DNA of 64,000 nt from Apostichopus japonicus. Lineage: Eukaryota > Echinodermata > Holothuroidea > Aspidochirotida > Stichopodidae. Position numbers and translations under genes: made by a program. This document shows, piece after piece, positions 25,201-39,877 of the stretch (positions are counted from its first letter, which is position 1; each line of letters begins with the position of its first letter). The DNA is taken from assembly GCF_037975245.1 (NCBI RefSeq), contig NC_092562.1, positions 5,076,001 to 5,140,000 of the forward strand. The letters are read 5' to 3'. The notes under the pieces are model-generated. The model was not told the origin of the DNA. It did no database searches and saw nothing but the letters and a program-made list of their open reading frames with translations.

Positions 25201-27807
25201 ATAAGGTCAAATTAAGCTTCCAATTTCGAGGAACTCCACTTAAAAGTTGACGAAAATCCATATTTGAGCTCTAAGAATCCGTATGAGCATCCTGAAAGCG
25301 ACTTGAGAAATTCCATATTTTTCATGAAAATTTGGTAAGGCTATACCCCTTATGATTTTTTCAAATTTTGGCCAAAATCGCGACTTTTTTAATTCTTCCC
25401 AAACTTATGTGAAAGGGGTATAGCGCTCTTCTTTTCATATAATAGTCATAATTTTATTCTTAATCGTTGCCTTTACAATGAAAATGCCCCTTTTTCTAAA
25501 CAATTTTAGACATGATTTTACTTTTATTAATAAGGTCAAATTAAGCTTCCAATTTCGAGGAACTCCACTTAAAAGTTGACGAAAATCCATATTTGAGCTC
25601 TAAGAATCCGTATGAGCATCCTGAAAGCGATTTGAGAAATTTCATATTTTTCATGAAAATTTGGTAAGGCTATACCCTTATGATTTTTTTCAAATTTTGG
25701 CCAAAATCGCGACTTTTTTCATTCTTCCCTAACTTATGTGAAAGGGGTATAGCGCTCTTCTTTTCATATAATAGTCATAATTTTATTCTTAATCGTTGCC
25801 TTTACAATGAAAATGCCCCTTTTTCTAAACAATTTTAGACATGATTTTAATATTATTAATAAGGCCAAATTAAGCTTCCAATTTCGAGGAACTCCACTTA
25901 AAAGTTGATTAAAATCCATATCTGAGCTCTAAGAATCCGTATGAGCATCGTGAAAGCGATTTGAGAAATTTCATATTTTTCATGAAAATTTGGTAAGGCT
26001 ATACCCATATGATTTTTTCAAATTTTGGCCAAAATCGCGACTTTTTTCATTCTTCCCAAACTTATGTGAAAGGGGTATAGCGCTCTTCTTTTCATATAAT
26101 AGTCATAATTTTATTCTCAATCGTTGCCTTTACAATGAAAATGCCCCTTTTTCTAAACAATTTTAGACATGATTTTACTTTTATTAATAAGGTCAAATTA
26201 AGCTTCCAATTTCGAGGAACTCCACTTAAAAGTTGACGAAAATCCATATTTGAGCTCTAAGAATCCGTATGAGCATCCTGAAAGCGATTTGAGAAATTTC
26301 ATATTTTTCATGAAAATTTGAATACCCTTATGATTTTTTCAAATTTTGGCCAAAATCGCGACTTTTTTAATTCTTCCCAAACTTATGTGAAAGGGGTATA
26401 GCGCTCTTCTTTTCATATAATAGTCATATTTTTATTCTTCATCTTTCACTTTACAATGAAAATGCCCCTTTTTCTAAACAATTTTAGACATCATTTTACT
26501 GTTATTAATAAGGCCAAATTAAGTTTCCAATTTCGAGGAACTCCACTTAAAAGTTGACGAAAATCCATATTTGAGCTCTAAGAATCCGTATGAGCATCCT
26601 GAAAGCGATTTGAGAAATTTCATATTTTTCATGAAAATTTGGTAAGGCTATACCCTTATGATTTTTTTCAAATTTTGGCCAAAATCGCGACTTTTTTCAT
26701 TCTTCCCTAACTTATGTGAAAGGGGTATAGCGCTCTTCTTTTCATATAATAGTCATAATTTTATTCTTAATCGTTGCCTTTACAATGAAAATGCCCCTTT
26801 TTCTAAACAATTTTAGACATGATTTTAATATTATTAATAAGGCCAAATTAAGCTTCCAATTTCGAGGAACTCCACTTAAAAGTTGATTAAAATCCATATC
26901 TGAGCTCTAAGAATCCGTATGAGCATCGTGAAAGCGATTTGAGAAATTTCATATTTTTCATGAAAATTTGGTAAGGCTATACCCTTATGATTTTTTCAAA
27001 TTTTGGCCAAAATCGCGACTTTTTTAATTCTTCCCAAACTTATGTGAAAGGGGTATAGCGCTCTTCTTTTCATATAATAGTCATAATTTTATTCTCAATC
27101 GTTGCCTTTACAATGAAAATGCCCCTTTTTCTAAACAATTTTAGACATGATTTTACTTTTATTAATAAGGTCAAATTAAGCTTCCAATTTCGAGGAACTC
27201 CACTTAAAAGTTGACGAAAATCCATATTTGAGCTCTAAGAATCCGTATGAGCATCCTGAAAGCGATTTGAGAAATTTCATATTTTTCATGAAAATTTGAA
27301 TACCCTTATGATTTTTTCAAATTTTGGCCAAAATCGCGACTTTTTTAATTCTTCCCAAACTTATGTGAAAGGGGTATAGCGCTCTTCTTTTCATATAATA
27401 GTCATATTTTTATTCTTCATCTTTCCCTTTACAATGAAAATGCCCCTTTTTCTAAACAATTTTAGACATCATTTTACTATTATTAATAAGGCCAAATTAA
27501 GTTTCCAATTTCGAAGAACTCCACTTTAAAGTTGACGAAAATCCATATTTGAGCTCTAAGAATCCGTATGAGCATCCTGAAAGCGATTTGAGAAATTTCA
27601 TATTTTTCATGAAAATTTGGTAAGGCTATATACCCTTATGATTTTTTCAAATTTTGGCCAAAATCGCGACTTTTTTAATTCTTCCCAAACTTATGTGAAA
27701 GGGGTATAGCGCTCTTCTTTTCATATAATAGTCATAATTTTATTCTTAATCGTTCCCTTTACAATGAAAATGCCCCTTCTTCTAAACAATTTTAGACATG
27801 ATTTTAG
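22202..27807. repeat. 328-bp satellite array, ~17 monomers with higher-order repeats
   Basis: The landmark cgaggaactccac recurs at 22271, 22599, 22928, 23256, 23585, 23913, 24242, 24570, 24899, 25227, 25556, 25885, 26213, 26534, 26863, 27191 and (as cgaagaactc) 27512. Spacing is 328 or 329 bp, with two 321-bp intervals. From the start to about 25.4 kb two monomer types alternate, marked by aaggcc against aaggtc and gcgattt against gcgactt, giving a 657-bp dimer. From about 25.6 to 27.5 kb a 978-bp trimer is duplicated. Monomers are AT-rich with no conserved long open frame. The 65-codon frames at 22376 and 24347 are the same repeat segment. Confidence 0.98.
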
Positions 27808-30800
27808 GGATTTTACCCTAGGTGTATACCCTGTGCGTTCTGAGCCTATGGTATATTGGACTACCATGACAGTGTTCCCTCTTTTAACCAACTGTGCAAA
27901 ACAATATCCATTTTCTAATTTTATCTCAAAACATCTATATACTCCAACCTGTTTATTTCTTTTCTATTTTTCAGTTTGAAATTCTCCTTTAACAGCCCAT
28001 GTTGTGATTCGGTTTGATAACGGAAACTATCACCATTGTGACGTCAGACGTTTAATGTGACCCTCCATCAAAGATAACGTTGCACTTTCAAACGCGACTC
28101 GGGATAAACGTGACCTACTTCGGCATTGTACGTCACCTGGCCATTGTTTTAACAACTATAAAACTGGATCAAACTTAACAAACTAAACATGATCTGCGTT
28201 GGTGACCCTATTTTACACCTGGGCTATACCTGGGCGGAAGGGACAACGGGTCTCGACGATACGAAATCTTGGCATACTTTCAAAACACTCTAGAAAAGGA
28301 AATACTTAAACCTGAAGTGTTATTTACCAAGTCTGCAGACAGACAGACTATTACGGTCTATTGTGTTCTCAATTCACGTGGAATAAATATGCTTAGTTGC
28401 ACCTGGATGTGATTTCAACAAGAAAAGATTGCTTGAAGTAGGACATAGAGAGACAACCATATTTACTCGGTATAGGACAAGTGTTGTATATATATACAAT
28501 ATCACGTGTCTAGGCATCTTAGTGTAACTATCGTAGGAAGACATTTCCCATGGGAATAAGACGTTGCCATGGGAATCAGACGTTGCCATGGGAATTGTAT
28601 GGCTTTGACTCTTTCATCGTGTTTTCTCATCATTCATGTCTGAAATCATTGATTGGAATCCCTCCGTTCGGTTCTGGTCAATAACTTCTTTTGCGTTTTC
28701 GTCTGCAGTTGTCTCTGCATTTGCTTGTTTATCTGTATAACTTGCAAAAAGGTAAAAAGTTGTCTTTAATTAAGACAAGGCCTTGGCACTATCAAAACAA
28801 GAAAGTGGGTGAGTTACGTATATCAAACAGCGGCCATACTATGATCACGTATACAACAACCTAAGTTTGTCATTAAATTCAGTTCCTTTCGATTGTATCC
28901 ATTTGAACGAGACTTTGACCTCCCCTCTTCTAATGCAAAGGATTTTTTGCAAAACTCAAGGTTAGAAAAATACGTGTTAATAAAGAAAAAGAAATAACAC
29001 AGGAGACAGGATGTTAAGTTTTGTCCAAAGTGAGTGACCCTTCGCCTCGCCGGAATGAAATTAATGACCATACGAAACTGAATTACGCCAATATAATCTC
29101 CTTAAATAATTGTGTTGATATTGGCCTTCTGTTGCCTCCTATAAAGGAGGAAAATAGAAAGAAAAATAGAATAATGGAATTATTATACTAGGATATACCA
29201 TCAAACAAGAGGTTACATCATGTCAAATTTAGAGATCTTAGCTACTGTCGACAGGTCATGTAGTTTGAATTAAACTTGCTTCAAGTCTCCCTTCTTTGGT
29301 CACAGTTGTGACAAATATACTTTGACTGTACAGGATATGGGATATGGCTTAAAGACGTTTTGTTTTTCAGGATTCTTTATAACTTTTGAACATCATGTCA
29401 CCTTAAAGATGATATAGTCTAATGAAGTTCTTTACAGATAGATAGTCCATGTATTTTTACGACAAGTAAATCGATGGTATGGTGTTATGTGGAGTGAGCA
29501 GGGTGAAACTGCAAACTTTAGTCAAGAATTCAAGAACCTTGGTCATTGTGATACCAGGAAGGAACCCCGTGTCTCTGAATTCCTCTTTAGCGTAAACACA
29601 CACCTTCTACCGTCCCTCTACCTCCATCACTACCCGCCACCCCCTCTCCGTCCCCGTCTATGTCCGAGGGTCTCCATCAATCGTTATCACCACTTTGTCC
29701 CTCTCCTCGCTGATGGATTTAAACTGACAATATCTAACCGAACAAGCAGATGGACTTATCGAACCAATCCTCGATAACAGCTCCCTGCTTTATACACAAA
29801 CCAGAGAGCTATAAAAAAAAAAACACACAAAAAAAAACACGGAAATATCATGAGCAATTTGTGTCTCTTGTTTTCTCGGCAGTTTGGTAAAATTTCTTAG
29901 AATTTATTTCTCTTTTTTTCCCCCCACAAAGTCAACTCTCGTGGCTCGATCGTGATTAGAAACCGCAAGTCGCGTGGTACCTGGCCTTAGTCGCGACCCC
30001 GCCTTCAAAGTTATTAGTAAAGGCATTAATTCTAAAAACGGATCAAGTTATAACCACACTTGTTATCACCCCAGGGAAATATGAGCTCCTGGAAAACGCG
30101 ATAAACAACTTGCTGATTTCGCTGAAATTTGACAACAGATTTCTTATGGGGAAATTCCAGGCTCAAAGCGGCTAAGCATGATCTCAAACATTGTATATAT
30201 GCCATGCTTGAATGATGGACAACAATTGCATAATCATCGGTATCATGATTTAAGAAAGTTTTGCTACGTCGGTCTTATATTCTGCACTAAGTTTAGGTGT
30301 CTAGCATAATTTAAAAGCACTTGTTGCTTGTGTTTCAGTCCAAGATTAACAACCCCTGGAGCCTGAGGGGACCATAAGCATCCCTCGCCCCCCCCCCCCC
30401 AACTCTTCATTTTTGCAGGCACCCAAATTTAAAGTTGGAATATGCCAAGCCCTAGACTTCTCTCATATGCCTATGGAGTAACCCGGCAATGGGAATGGAA
30501 ACATTTCGCGACATCCTGAAACCAAGACTAACCCCACCCTCCCCCAGTCCGACCGACGGTGGGTGGGAGAACCCCCACCCAATCGCACGTCGCTATTTAT
30601 ATTAAATGTTATACCGGTCTGGGTATTTGTTTTGTGTATTTTCGACCATATAGAATTTCGGTGCCTAAAGGTTCAGAACGTACCAATGACGTAGTGTTAG
30701 TTACGTCATCCCATATATATTAACTTGTCTGAATAAACCAGGAATTTACTCATTAGCTATGTAACGGATATCCTGACCACTAAGGTGGGACCACCCTCAA

Positions 30801-32598
30801 ACCTCAAACTAAGATTACCCGTTCTTCGCTAGTGATGACGTCATTAGCGTTTATTATCTTCCACGGTTTATTTGGAAGCCAATGTTACAATAGGTGAAAT
30901 ACCAAGTGCTGCTCCCTGTAAACTCATGAATGGATGGAATGTGTAGCTTATCTTTCAATAACGATCGGGGTTTGTTTTCACGGGGTAGGAAAGATGGAGA
31001 AGGGTGGGTTGATGTTTATTCTACTTGCATGGATGGCAGGGATGGTGGAGCTGGCGACATTTATTCCCAGCTTCACGATGACCTCAAAAGTTAGAAAAGA
31101 TCGTTGAAAAGTAGAAATATCCTTTTGCTATTTAAAATGTGCATTTTGTTGACATATGACGAATTGAAATTAAAAAAATGGAGAGTGGACTGTTGTTTAA
31201 AACACAAAGAAAAACAGTAAAACCATGGACTTTTGTTGTAAACAGTCAAATCCTAGAATTTATAGTAGTATACGGAATCGGTGCACAGAGGGTTCATTCG
31301 GTCGGATAGTTTGGGAGTGACTTTGTTGTATGTCTCCGTCAAATCACAGCCACATTCAAACTGGCCTTTGTTTGTGCCCTCCCCTGCCCCCTCCCCCGAT
31401 TGGACACGCTTCCGCCCCCACCGATGCATGAGTGGGGTGGAGAAGGTGCAGCAGTACGCCAGCCGACTACCCTCTGTGAGTTGACAAGATTGGATGTGTT
31501 AATTAAAACCCGAGCAATTAGGAAGAAACCCATAATGAGCGTGATAACCACAGACACCGGACGAGTCTCATCCGCGCTAATGACGTCACAATTACGACAC
31601 GAATAGTTTATTTGAAGTAGACCTTTATCTGGTTTGAGGACCATTATAAGATAATCCTATAAACGCGTCAATAAACTACTAAATCGACTCTCCACGGTGG
31701 TATAATTATGACGTCATCATTATACGTACTTTAATAATTGCTTCCGGGAAGAAACCCAAAAGCTTTCCTTTAGGCCTATCCGTTTCAAAGACAGTAGTTA
31801 CACGACATATGGAAATGGAACGGGTTTAGTATCAACAAAATATTTGCTTTTCATTTCTTTCTTTGTTTGCAATTAAATTTTGATTGAAGGGGGGGGGGGG
31901 GGAGGAAGGGTGTTAGCGAAAGGGAGGGACGTCCCGGTCCGCCTGCCTGGATCCACTCTGGCTATTATACGTTATGTTTATGTGTACTGTCTGGCGGGAA
32001 GTGCGCCACTTTGAAGAGAGAGGGAAAAAAAAGTTGTCTGCATTGAGGGAAAGATGAACAAAACCAACAAGGAAGAAAAAAGATCAGTATTTGGAGAAGC
32101 CGAAGAGAGTAGCCAGAGAGAAAAAGAAGAAGATGAGAAATGAAGCGAGAGGTGTTCCAGTCCATCATGCATGCAGAGTTTATTACGGTGGTAATATGTA
32201 CAGAAGAACAACGAGATGGCTTTAGAAGAAGAGATTAAATGTACAGAAAGTGCGAGAAAAAAAAACCCAATGAAGGCTATTAGAAAAAGAAAGGATGATA
32301 AGATTACTGAAAGAGGATACAAAGGAAGGATTAAACGGATTATCCCCTGCTAGAATTATTTTTGACTGTTTTCGTTCTGGTGCCCCCCTGCAAATTATGA
32401 TGATACTTTGTAAATATTTATGGGGAAAAGCATGAAAGGGTAAAAAAACTTTCAACCTGGAAACACACTTGCCATCTTTTTATTTTTTAAATTATTTTTA
32501 CTTTTACGGGAAAAAGTTATATTTATGGGAGCAGCACATTGACTGAGGTACATCAGAGTTGAACCTAAAACGAGTATCGCTATTCACGTATTATAACC

Positions 32599-32645
<47 letters not shown>

Positions 32646-35347
32646 CGTATTTCATCCGCAAATACCAAACGTTGCAGGCACAGATTATTTGTAATATATA
32701 TGGAAAGGGTGGGAATAGGGGGTTATAGGGGGAAATATACATGATTTTTATTTAAGGAAAAAGCTGAAAAGAGATTTAAGAGTAAGAGAAGAAAAAGACA
32801 AAAAGGTGTTAGAACGTCGAAGGAAAAAACAAAAGCAAAGAATGTAAAAACAGAAAAAACTTTTTCCTTAAGTCAAGAAAAAAGAATGTAGAAACAATGA
32901 CGCTTAGAAAACTGGTGAACAAGATGCGAAAAGATGATATACGTAGATAAGAACTATAAAGAAAGAGCTCCCTCTATTTTATATAACTTTTTTTTAATTC
33001 ATTACGTAATACCACCACCTCCACTACCTCCACCATAAATGTTATCATTAGTTCATCGTGTCACTACACAAATATGTAAACGACAGCAAAAGAACATTTG
33101 GAAAATAATAGGCCCTCAGTGAGAGGAATCAAGAAAAGAAAATACAATCATGAGCGAAATGAGGAAGATAGAATATACGACTCGACAAGATGAAGAATTA
33201 CCGAGATACAAGATTATAAGGTCAATAGGAATCACAGAAACAACAAAGAGTGTTTTGTTGATCATAGTGTCAGACGTTAATATGCTCCTTATGACGTCAC
33301 ACCTCTTGATGACTCGTTACTTAACCAACCACCTTCATACATATAAACAATTATTAACAAAGCCGTTTTTCCTTAGAATGTATTCTTTCTTAGTCGTTTT
33401 GGTTACACATCCTACCTCTCACACCAACATTTTTCGTTCCTCAACCGTTTGCCTTTTTATGGCATTCAGGACAGAACTCATGTCTCCAGCCCTAACCTCT
33501 TTCTTGACACTTGAGTGACGTTGGAAATATTGTTTACTTTCATTTGGAATCAGATACCACAGAAATTAATTCTAGCAAACTCTTTAATTATGTAAAGAGG
33601 CGTATAGCAATAACATCGTTTTTATCCCCCTCTTTCATATGGTACCGTATCAAAACGTGGTATGGTCACCCGCCCCCCCCCCCCCCCACCAGACCTGCTA
33701 AACCTAATCAACAAGGACAGTACGTAGAAAATGCACAGTGTTGCAATGTGTTATGCATCTGTTGTCTGTGAGTTAAGAAGCATTCCAAAAGGAGAAATGT
33801 TAAAACTGACACCTTACATGAGGGAAAGGGAGGGGTGTGAAGGGGGGGGGGCTGGGTTGTAGTAGGAGGAACAAGAGGGAATGGTTACCATAGGAGTGTT
33901 GATCTGGTACCATTTGAAAGAGGAAAGATCGGTGACAGAGAAATATAGGGTAGTAGAGAGGAACTTGAAAACCAAGATTCATGACATAGAAATTACTAAT
34001 ATAGACAAAACAATGACATTTAAAGTGTAGGTAAAGAGATTTAAGAATGATGATATTAGGTTGGATTTCATAGACAAACTTTTCAGTTGAAACTACATTC
34101 AGCAGAACTAAATTTGATACCTTTCTAAGCAGTTAACTGTATTCTTGATTCAACAATTACTATTGTTTCAGCCCCACAACTCCCTCCTCCCCTTAACCAC
34201 TTGTTTTCTTAACCCTCTGAATATTCAAACTTTTCTGGCCTGTTGAAGTTACCTGCTAGACATCCAACTGCATTGTTTGAGTAAAAATTGTCATCACTTC
34301 TAATCTTTGAAAATTATTTCAAATACTGAGATATGTAATCTCAAGGGGTACAGGTATAGAGGACAAAGTGAGGTGATGACGAGTAGAGGGTGCTATTCAA
34401 CAATTAATAGCACTGAATGTCGAAAAAAAAAATAGTTTTCTTCAATCGCTGATACCTTGGCCAATAAAGCAAAGCTTTTGTTATGATAGAGAGGAGGTAC
34501 TAAGAGAGAGAGAGAGAGAGACCAAAATATGACAAAAGAGATAATTAAGTTGTAAATGAAATAAACAATGAAACATGAGGAAATAAGACAAAAGCCTGGA
34601 ATAAGGGAATATAACAGCCGAAAAAATAAAGAAAAAGGAAAGAAAAAAAAATACGGAGACGTGAGAAGAGAGAAATTGAAAAATAAAAATAGAGCATATG
34701 AGATGACAAATAGAAGAAATCAATTAAAGATCTTTTTGATCAAAAAAACATTTTTTTTTTTTTTTTTTTTGAGAGCAAAGGAAACAGGTGACACAGGGAA
34801 AGAATCATTTGTTTTGTTTTGAATTTGTAGAATGAGTCTTGGACATTACCTAGAGGGCCAACCCCCCAAAAATAACGAGGGCCGACAAAAATAATAATAA
34901 GGTCACAAGAAAAAAAGAAAACCATCTGTGACATCAGCAGTGACGTAAGGCACAGTTTTTTCTTTTATTTTTCAGCCTCGCCTCTCACAATGAAAACTTC
35001 CAAAAAAAAAACAAAAAAACAAAATCTGTAAATAGGACATAATTTATATAAATGAAGCATACATCATGGTTACAAACCATTCCAGCTATGCTATCTACAT
35101 TAACATAGACAACAAAAAAAGAGACACTCTCTCATCAAATAATTATTTCTCCTAAAAATTTCATTTTTTTTTTACAATGGAATTTGCCTTAAAGTCTCTC
35201 TCCCCCTTTTTTATTTTTTTGTTACGTCAAAAAAATGGAATATTAATTTGTATGAGACTAAGAATATCACATTCAAATATTGCAACTAGCTCTGACGATA
35301 AATGTCAAAGTTCCAGTAAATATCGCTTCTGGTATATAATAATAATT

Positions 35348-35378
<31 letters not shown>

Positions 35379-38300
35379 CGTAAAACCTGATTTAAGATTT
35401 ATCCTTGTTTTGACGGAACAGTGAACAATTGGTATCAATACGCAAATTCAAATTAGCACACACTCAGGGTGTGTGGGCACGCCAAAATTATAAATGGATA
35501 TGACCGCTTGAAAACAAGTGTGTGTAAGCTGTGTACTTTCACGTTCCACATTCAAAGTTTGTCGTTGACAATCTGACGTGGTCGGTTAATCTCTCGACCG
35601 CTGTATAAAACTTTTCACGATACAAGAGACTTTATTCCTTACCACAAGACGCCCGTACGACAGCAACATATCACCATTTGCATTCCCCCGAATGAGGAAT
35701 TTCTTTTCGTAATTTGAAAATGATCAGAAAGGTTTTTTTAGGCTGCAGTACGTATGATTCTACATATTCCATGAGTGAGTAGTCCCTAAGTCAAAAGAAG
35801 TCAGTCCTATGTAAAGAATTACTCTTAGCAACCAGAAGAATTGCCTCTTAGCAACCAAAGAAGAACGATAAGAGAGAAATTTTCTGAATAAATAAGCTTA
35901 AAAAAATGAGAAGGAGAATGAAAAAGAAAGAAATATGAGAAATGATAAAGAATACATGAAGGATTACACCAAAACTTCCAAAAAGGTAATGAAAGAAATA
36001 AACAGCAGTAAATATACAAAACCAATCTCTACACTAAGATGATGACGATGATGCTAACGATTTCCTGGAGGGCCCCGCGGGGCCGGGCCCTATAGAAGAA
36101 GTACCAAAATATATATAAAAGTGTACTAGAGATTGAAAAAGATACATGATACAATTGAAACACAAACGGTAAAAGACTTAAAGAAAGATTAAATTACCCA
36201 GCATCCATCACAAAACAGATGGTTATTCATTCAACCAAAACAGCTCCCTCTACCAGAAAAAAAAATCTCCATTTCCGTAAAATATTCTTTTCACGATTTG
36301 CACGATATTCTTACTCTTCCGATCGAGCAGTGGCGAAAACAATTTTCTCGACCGCCGAGACATTTTTTCTGCCACCCGTATCGGTTTTCGAGAAGATACC
36401 ATCTCCCATGGGGGAAGCAAAACGAATTTGATGGGGCAAAACACGGGGAGAAAAGCAACTCCGACATGACATTCGCATGCTATGTACGCTTCCTCTACCT
36501 GTCAATTAATATTCATTATCAAACACAAACGGTTTCTTTACGAAACAATAATAACCACAAGTATTAAATAATCTTCCGAAATGGATGCCACCGTATTAAT
36601 GGATGCATGACGTTCGAATAAAACGGCCATGGAAATCCCGAAGCTAATCGAAATATCTCAGAGGTTGATCACCTGAAACTACTGTGTGTGCCATGAAGTA
36701 ATTTCGCTAATACCAATGTGTACATCCATAACTCATTACCAATCAAAATTTTGTTTTTACAAACAGGAAAAAGGATGGGGTGGTGGGGGGGGAGGGGGGT
36801 AGGCATTAAGCCTTTCAATAAATGATCTTAACTTGACGACTCATGAAAATGTGTTTGTTCAGCAAATCGAGAAAGTATTGTGTAAGAACAATGATAACAA
36901 ACAAATAAGCCCAAGCCAATATCTAGCAGGGACACTTGTTCAAATTTGGTCAGCCTAAACGTGCCATGTTTCCAAAAAATTAAAGAGAGCAAGTGGGTGA
37001 ACTTACAAGCTCATGTTTAAAGGAAACCAGGATTTCTAACAAAACTTAAAAAAGAAAAAAAATGAAGATCTTACAGCCTTTTATAGCCTTACCTTGGAAT
37101 GTTTCAACTTTGTATATATATATATATATAATTTTTCATGTTTAATTTTCTTTCTTTTTCGTTTGGCTTCATATTTTATCATTTTTTGGTATTTAAAAAA
37201 CAAAAAAAAGACTGAGCATCCTTTTTTTCCACAAAAGTTTTGTAAATTAAATAATTGGATGAAATAATACCAAAAAACCCCTCATCAAAATTGGTTATTA
37301 TTGTGCAAGGTAGTCTGTCTACTAGACAAATGGACATGTGGACTTTGAATAACAAATTTTGAATATTGAAGAGGAAAAAAAGGACATTATTTGAAGCAAA
37401 TAATATTCTAAGAAGACAAGTTAATTTAGAGTTCATTTCACAGGGAGGAGGTTTAAAGAGGAAGAGGACCCATTCAAAACGGCAATAATGTCGTAAATTT
37501 TCATTTGGCAATCAAAAACCACTGAACAGGAAACAAAGAGTTTATGGGGTAAGAGAGAGAGAAAATGATAAAAAGATGGGATTACATTATTCATTATTGA
37601 TAAAAATTGAAAAGATTACTGCAGGTTGTGTCATGTGTGTGTCTAGTGAAGAGAATTAAATTATATGTCTGGTTATGATGTCACTGGCTATTGCAAGCAA
37701 TCGACTCATGTGAATGATCATTTTACTTTTCCATTAACGAATATAGAATCTTTTGTTTTCTATGTCACATTCTAAATCTATACCTTCTTTACTAACATAA
37801 CAACTCCTCTCAGCGACCAAAGAGATCACACAGGGTAGGACTGGTTTTTCTCTGAAGAATTTTGTTTGACTTAATTTACCCTGTTTTTTTGGGTGTGTTT
37901 TTCTACAGATCTCGAATGTGCTATCCGCAAAATATGATCCAGATTAGAGCAAAAATTGTCATGAATAAATTAATCCATTATGCAAAACATGTGGTATTTT
38001 ATGAATAATCTAATGTGCAATAATTGAGCCATCACGGATGGAATGATCCCATAATGCATCTGTAACCGTGGATACTTGGGTGATGACAGCCTTTCACTGC
38101 TTTCTCATCATACTTAGCCTAATATTGAAGAAAGGGCTTCAAAAATAGTCTCATATTAAAAGAAAGCCCCGTTCTTCTCCTTCCCTTGGCAAATCTATGC
38201 CAATCTGCCGGCCAAATACATTTCACTTATAACAAGAATCTCTCTCAACTGAATAATATTTACATATTGAATTTCATTTTTAGCAGAGATTAAGCTCTGT

Positions 38301-39094
38301 TTTAGCGGTGCTCCTGGTTCTAAATTTACAAGACAATAGAGCAAGTATTTACTTCAGAGTCCATATTAAACATAGACCCCTGCTCTACTTTTTCTTGGGA
38401 AAAACAGATTTGTGACATGGGCTTTATTTTTTATATCTATCATAGTCAATTAATTCTAACCATTGTAAATGATTTTCCCCTTAAAATAATTATCAATAAT
38501 TTTGTGACAAAAAAGAATGAATGAATGAATAAATAGTTACAAAACCCTGTTTCCATTACACCTCTACATAACCAATATCATAATCATATATGAGACTGTT
38601 CAAACTTTTGCCTTACATTTAGGACTTTTTAAGAAATCTACTTGGAAATTTTGTTCTTATATCATTCTCCTTGTAAGTGTTGTGTTCTTTCCAGACAGTT
38701 GTCAGTTGTGAACGATTAAGAAGAAGTGAGAAAAAAATTGTTTTTTTTTTTCAAATTCGCTGCCAAAAAAAAAAAAAATTAAGATAAAAATAAAAGCAAA
38801 AAACAATTTGTGCTACCAAAAAATTTCTTTGAATACATGAATGGTGTAAGGTGATTCCATCCCCCTGATCTTTTGATGCTACTACTTACTCAGAGTAAAA
38901 GTTTTTGCACATGTTAAAGGTGCGTTATTATTTGGCACTTAGAAAAATCCTTCAACGACCTTGAATTGTAGCCACCCATGCTATATAACAGCATAATCTT
39001 ATTATGAGGAACCACACAACCAATGTAAGCCGTCCTCTCAATAATCATCAAAGTATGAAATTTTCAGCATCACAAACAACTTGGGGAAATTATT
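27808..39094. other. intergenic region between convergent TAL1 and PTBP
   Basis: About 11 kb with no exon or RNA gene I can support. It contains a three-copy 19-20-bp repeat around ccatgggaat at 28541-28597, GA-rich DNA at 32010-32140, (AT)n at 32602-32640, (GA)n at 34505-34520, (AAT)n at 35336-35369, (AT)n at 37114-37131, and G/C-runs at 30388-30401, 31889-31903 and 33671-33687. A perfect 14-bp GC palindrome sits at 36071-36084. Part of the right end may be PTBP 3' UTR if the first poly(A) signal is not used. Confidence 0.5.
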
Positions 39095-39100
39095 TTTATT
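39095..39100 (-). terminator. candidate PTBP poly(A) signal
   Basis: TTTATT on the + strand reads AATAAA on the transcript, about 700 nt past the stop codon. The transcript then has a GT-rich stretch (agttgtttgtgatg) within about 35 nt. It is the first canonical AATAAA after the stop. A second one lies at 38423-38428. Confidence 0.4.
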
Positions 39101-39796
39101 GCCAGTTGATTAGGAGCAAGTTTCCTTCGAGTAGAGAACGACCGAATACTTCGCCAAACATTGAGTAACAATTTCAAATAATTTTGAGAAACAGAACAAA
39201 ATAGTTTGACAGAGAGGACGAGGTCCTTGCAATGAATTAACGAATTTATACCAAATGTGGTAATGCTAGCTCTTTGACTGATTAAACATGAAAAAGTTCA
39301 TTTAAAAATTTTTATACTTTTGGTCTCAAAACTTGCCCCCCTAAACTTTGGATGAGATAACAAGCGACCAAAAGTCTAAAACAAAACCAAACTCTTAATT
39401 TGTTTTAAACCATCGTTAAACAAACACACACTTAATTCTGGGCTGGAAAAGGAAACAAAAAGCAAACAATCCAATTACGTCATTTATCAAAAATAAATAT
39501 GACTTTGGGAGGACCCACCCAAGCCCCTGGTCCAGTACAAAATGAAAAAGTCCTAAAACTTTCATCAAAAGAAAATGGAAAAATCAAATACAGCAAGATC
39601 AAAAAACAAAAAAAAACAAAAAGTCAACAACAAAAGGGAAACATTTGACAAATAAAAATTCAAAATTTGTTAAGTGATCACGTTACTGTAGGATGTGGAA
39701 TTGTTGGTTTTTTGAAATCGGATATCTCCGTAGAAAACAGACCGCGATGATGAAAGGCACCTTGTGCTAATTGGGTAATCTGGGAGGCTGCCCTCA

Positions 39797-39877
39797 CTAT
39801 GTGCCCGGTGTTATCGTAGCCTTTGAAAACGAGACCCTTAAGTGGTTGGTTTCACTCAGCTGGTAGTTATGTAATGT
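39797..39877 (-). CDS. PTBP: PTBP terminal coding exon
   Basis: Acceptor acttgcag. 26 codons ([20 protein letters not shown] then TITPGT) and the stop TAG at 39797-39799. The final TPGT extends past the TI at which vertebrate PTBPs end. Confidence 0.95.
   Translation of the reverse strand, partial: TLHNYQLSETNHLRVSFSKATITPGT

Noticed and set aside
22202-27807. CRISPR-like array
   Set aside because: Units are contiguous 328-bp monomers without unique spacers, in a eukaryotic genome.
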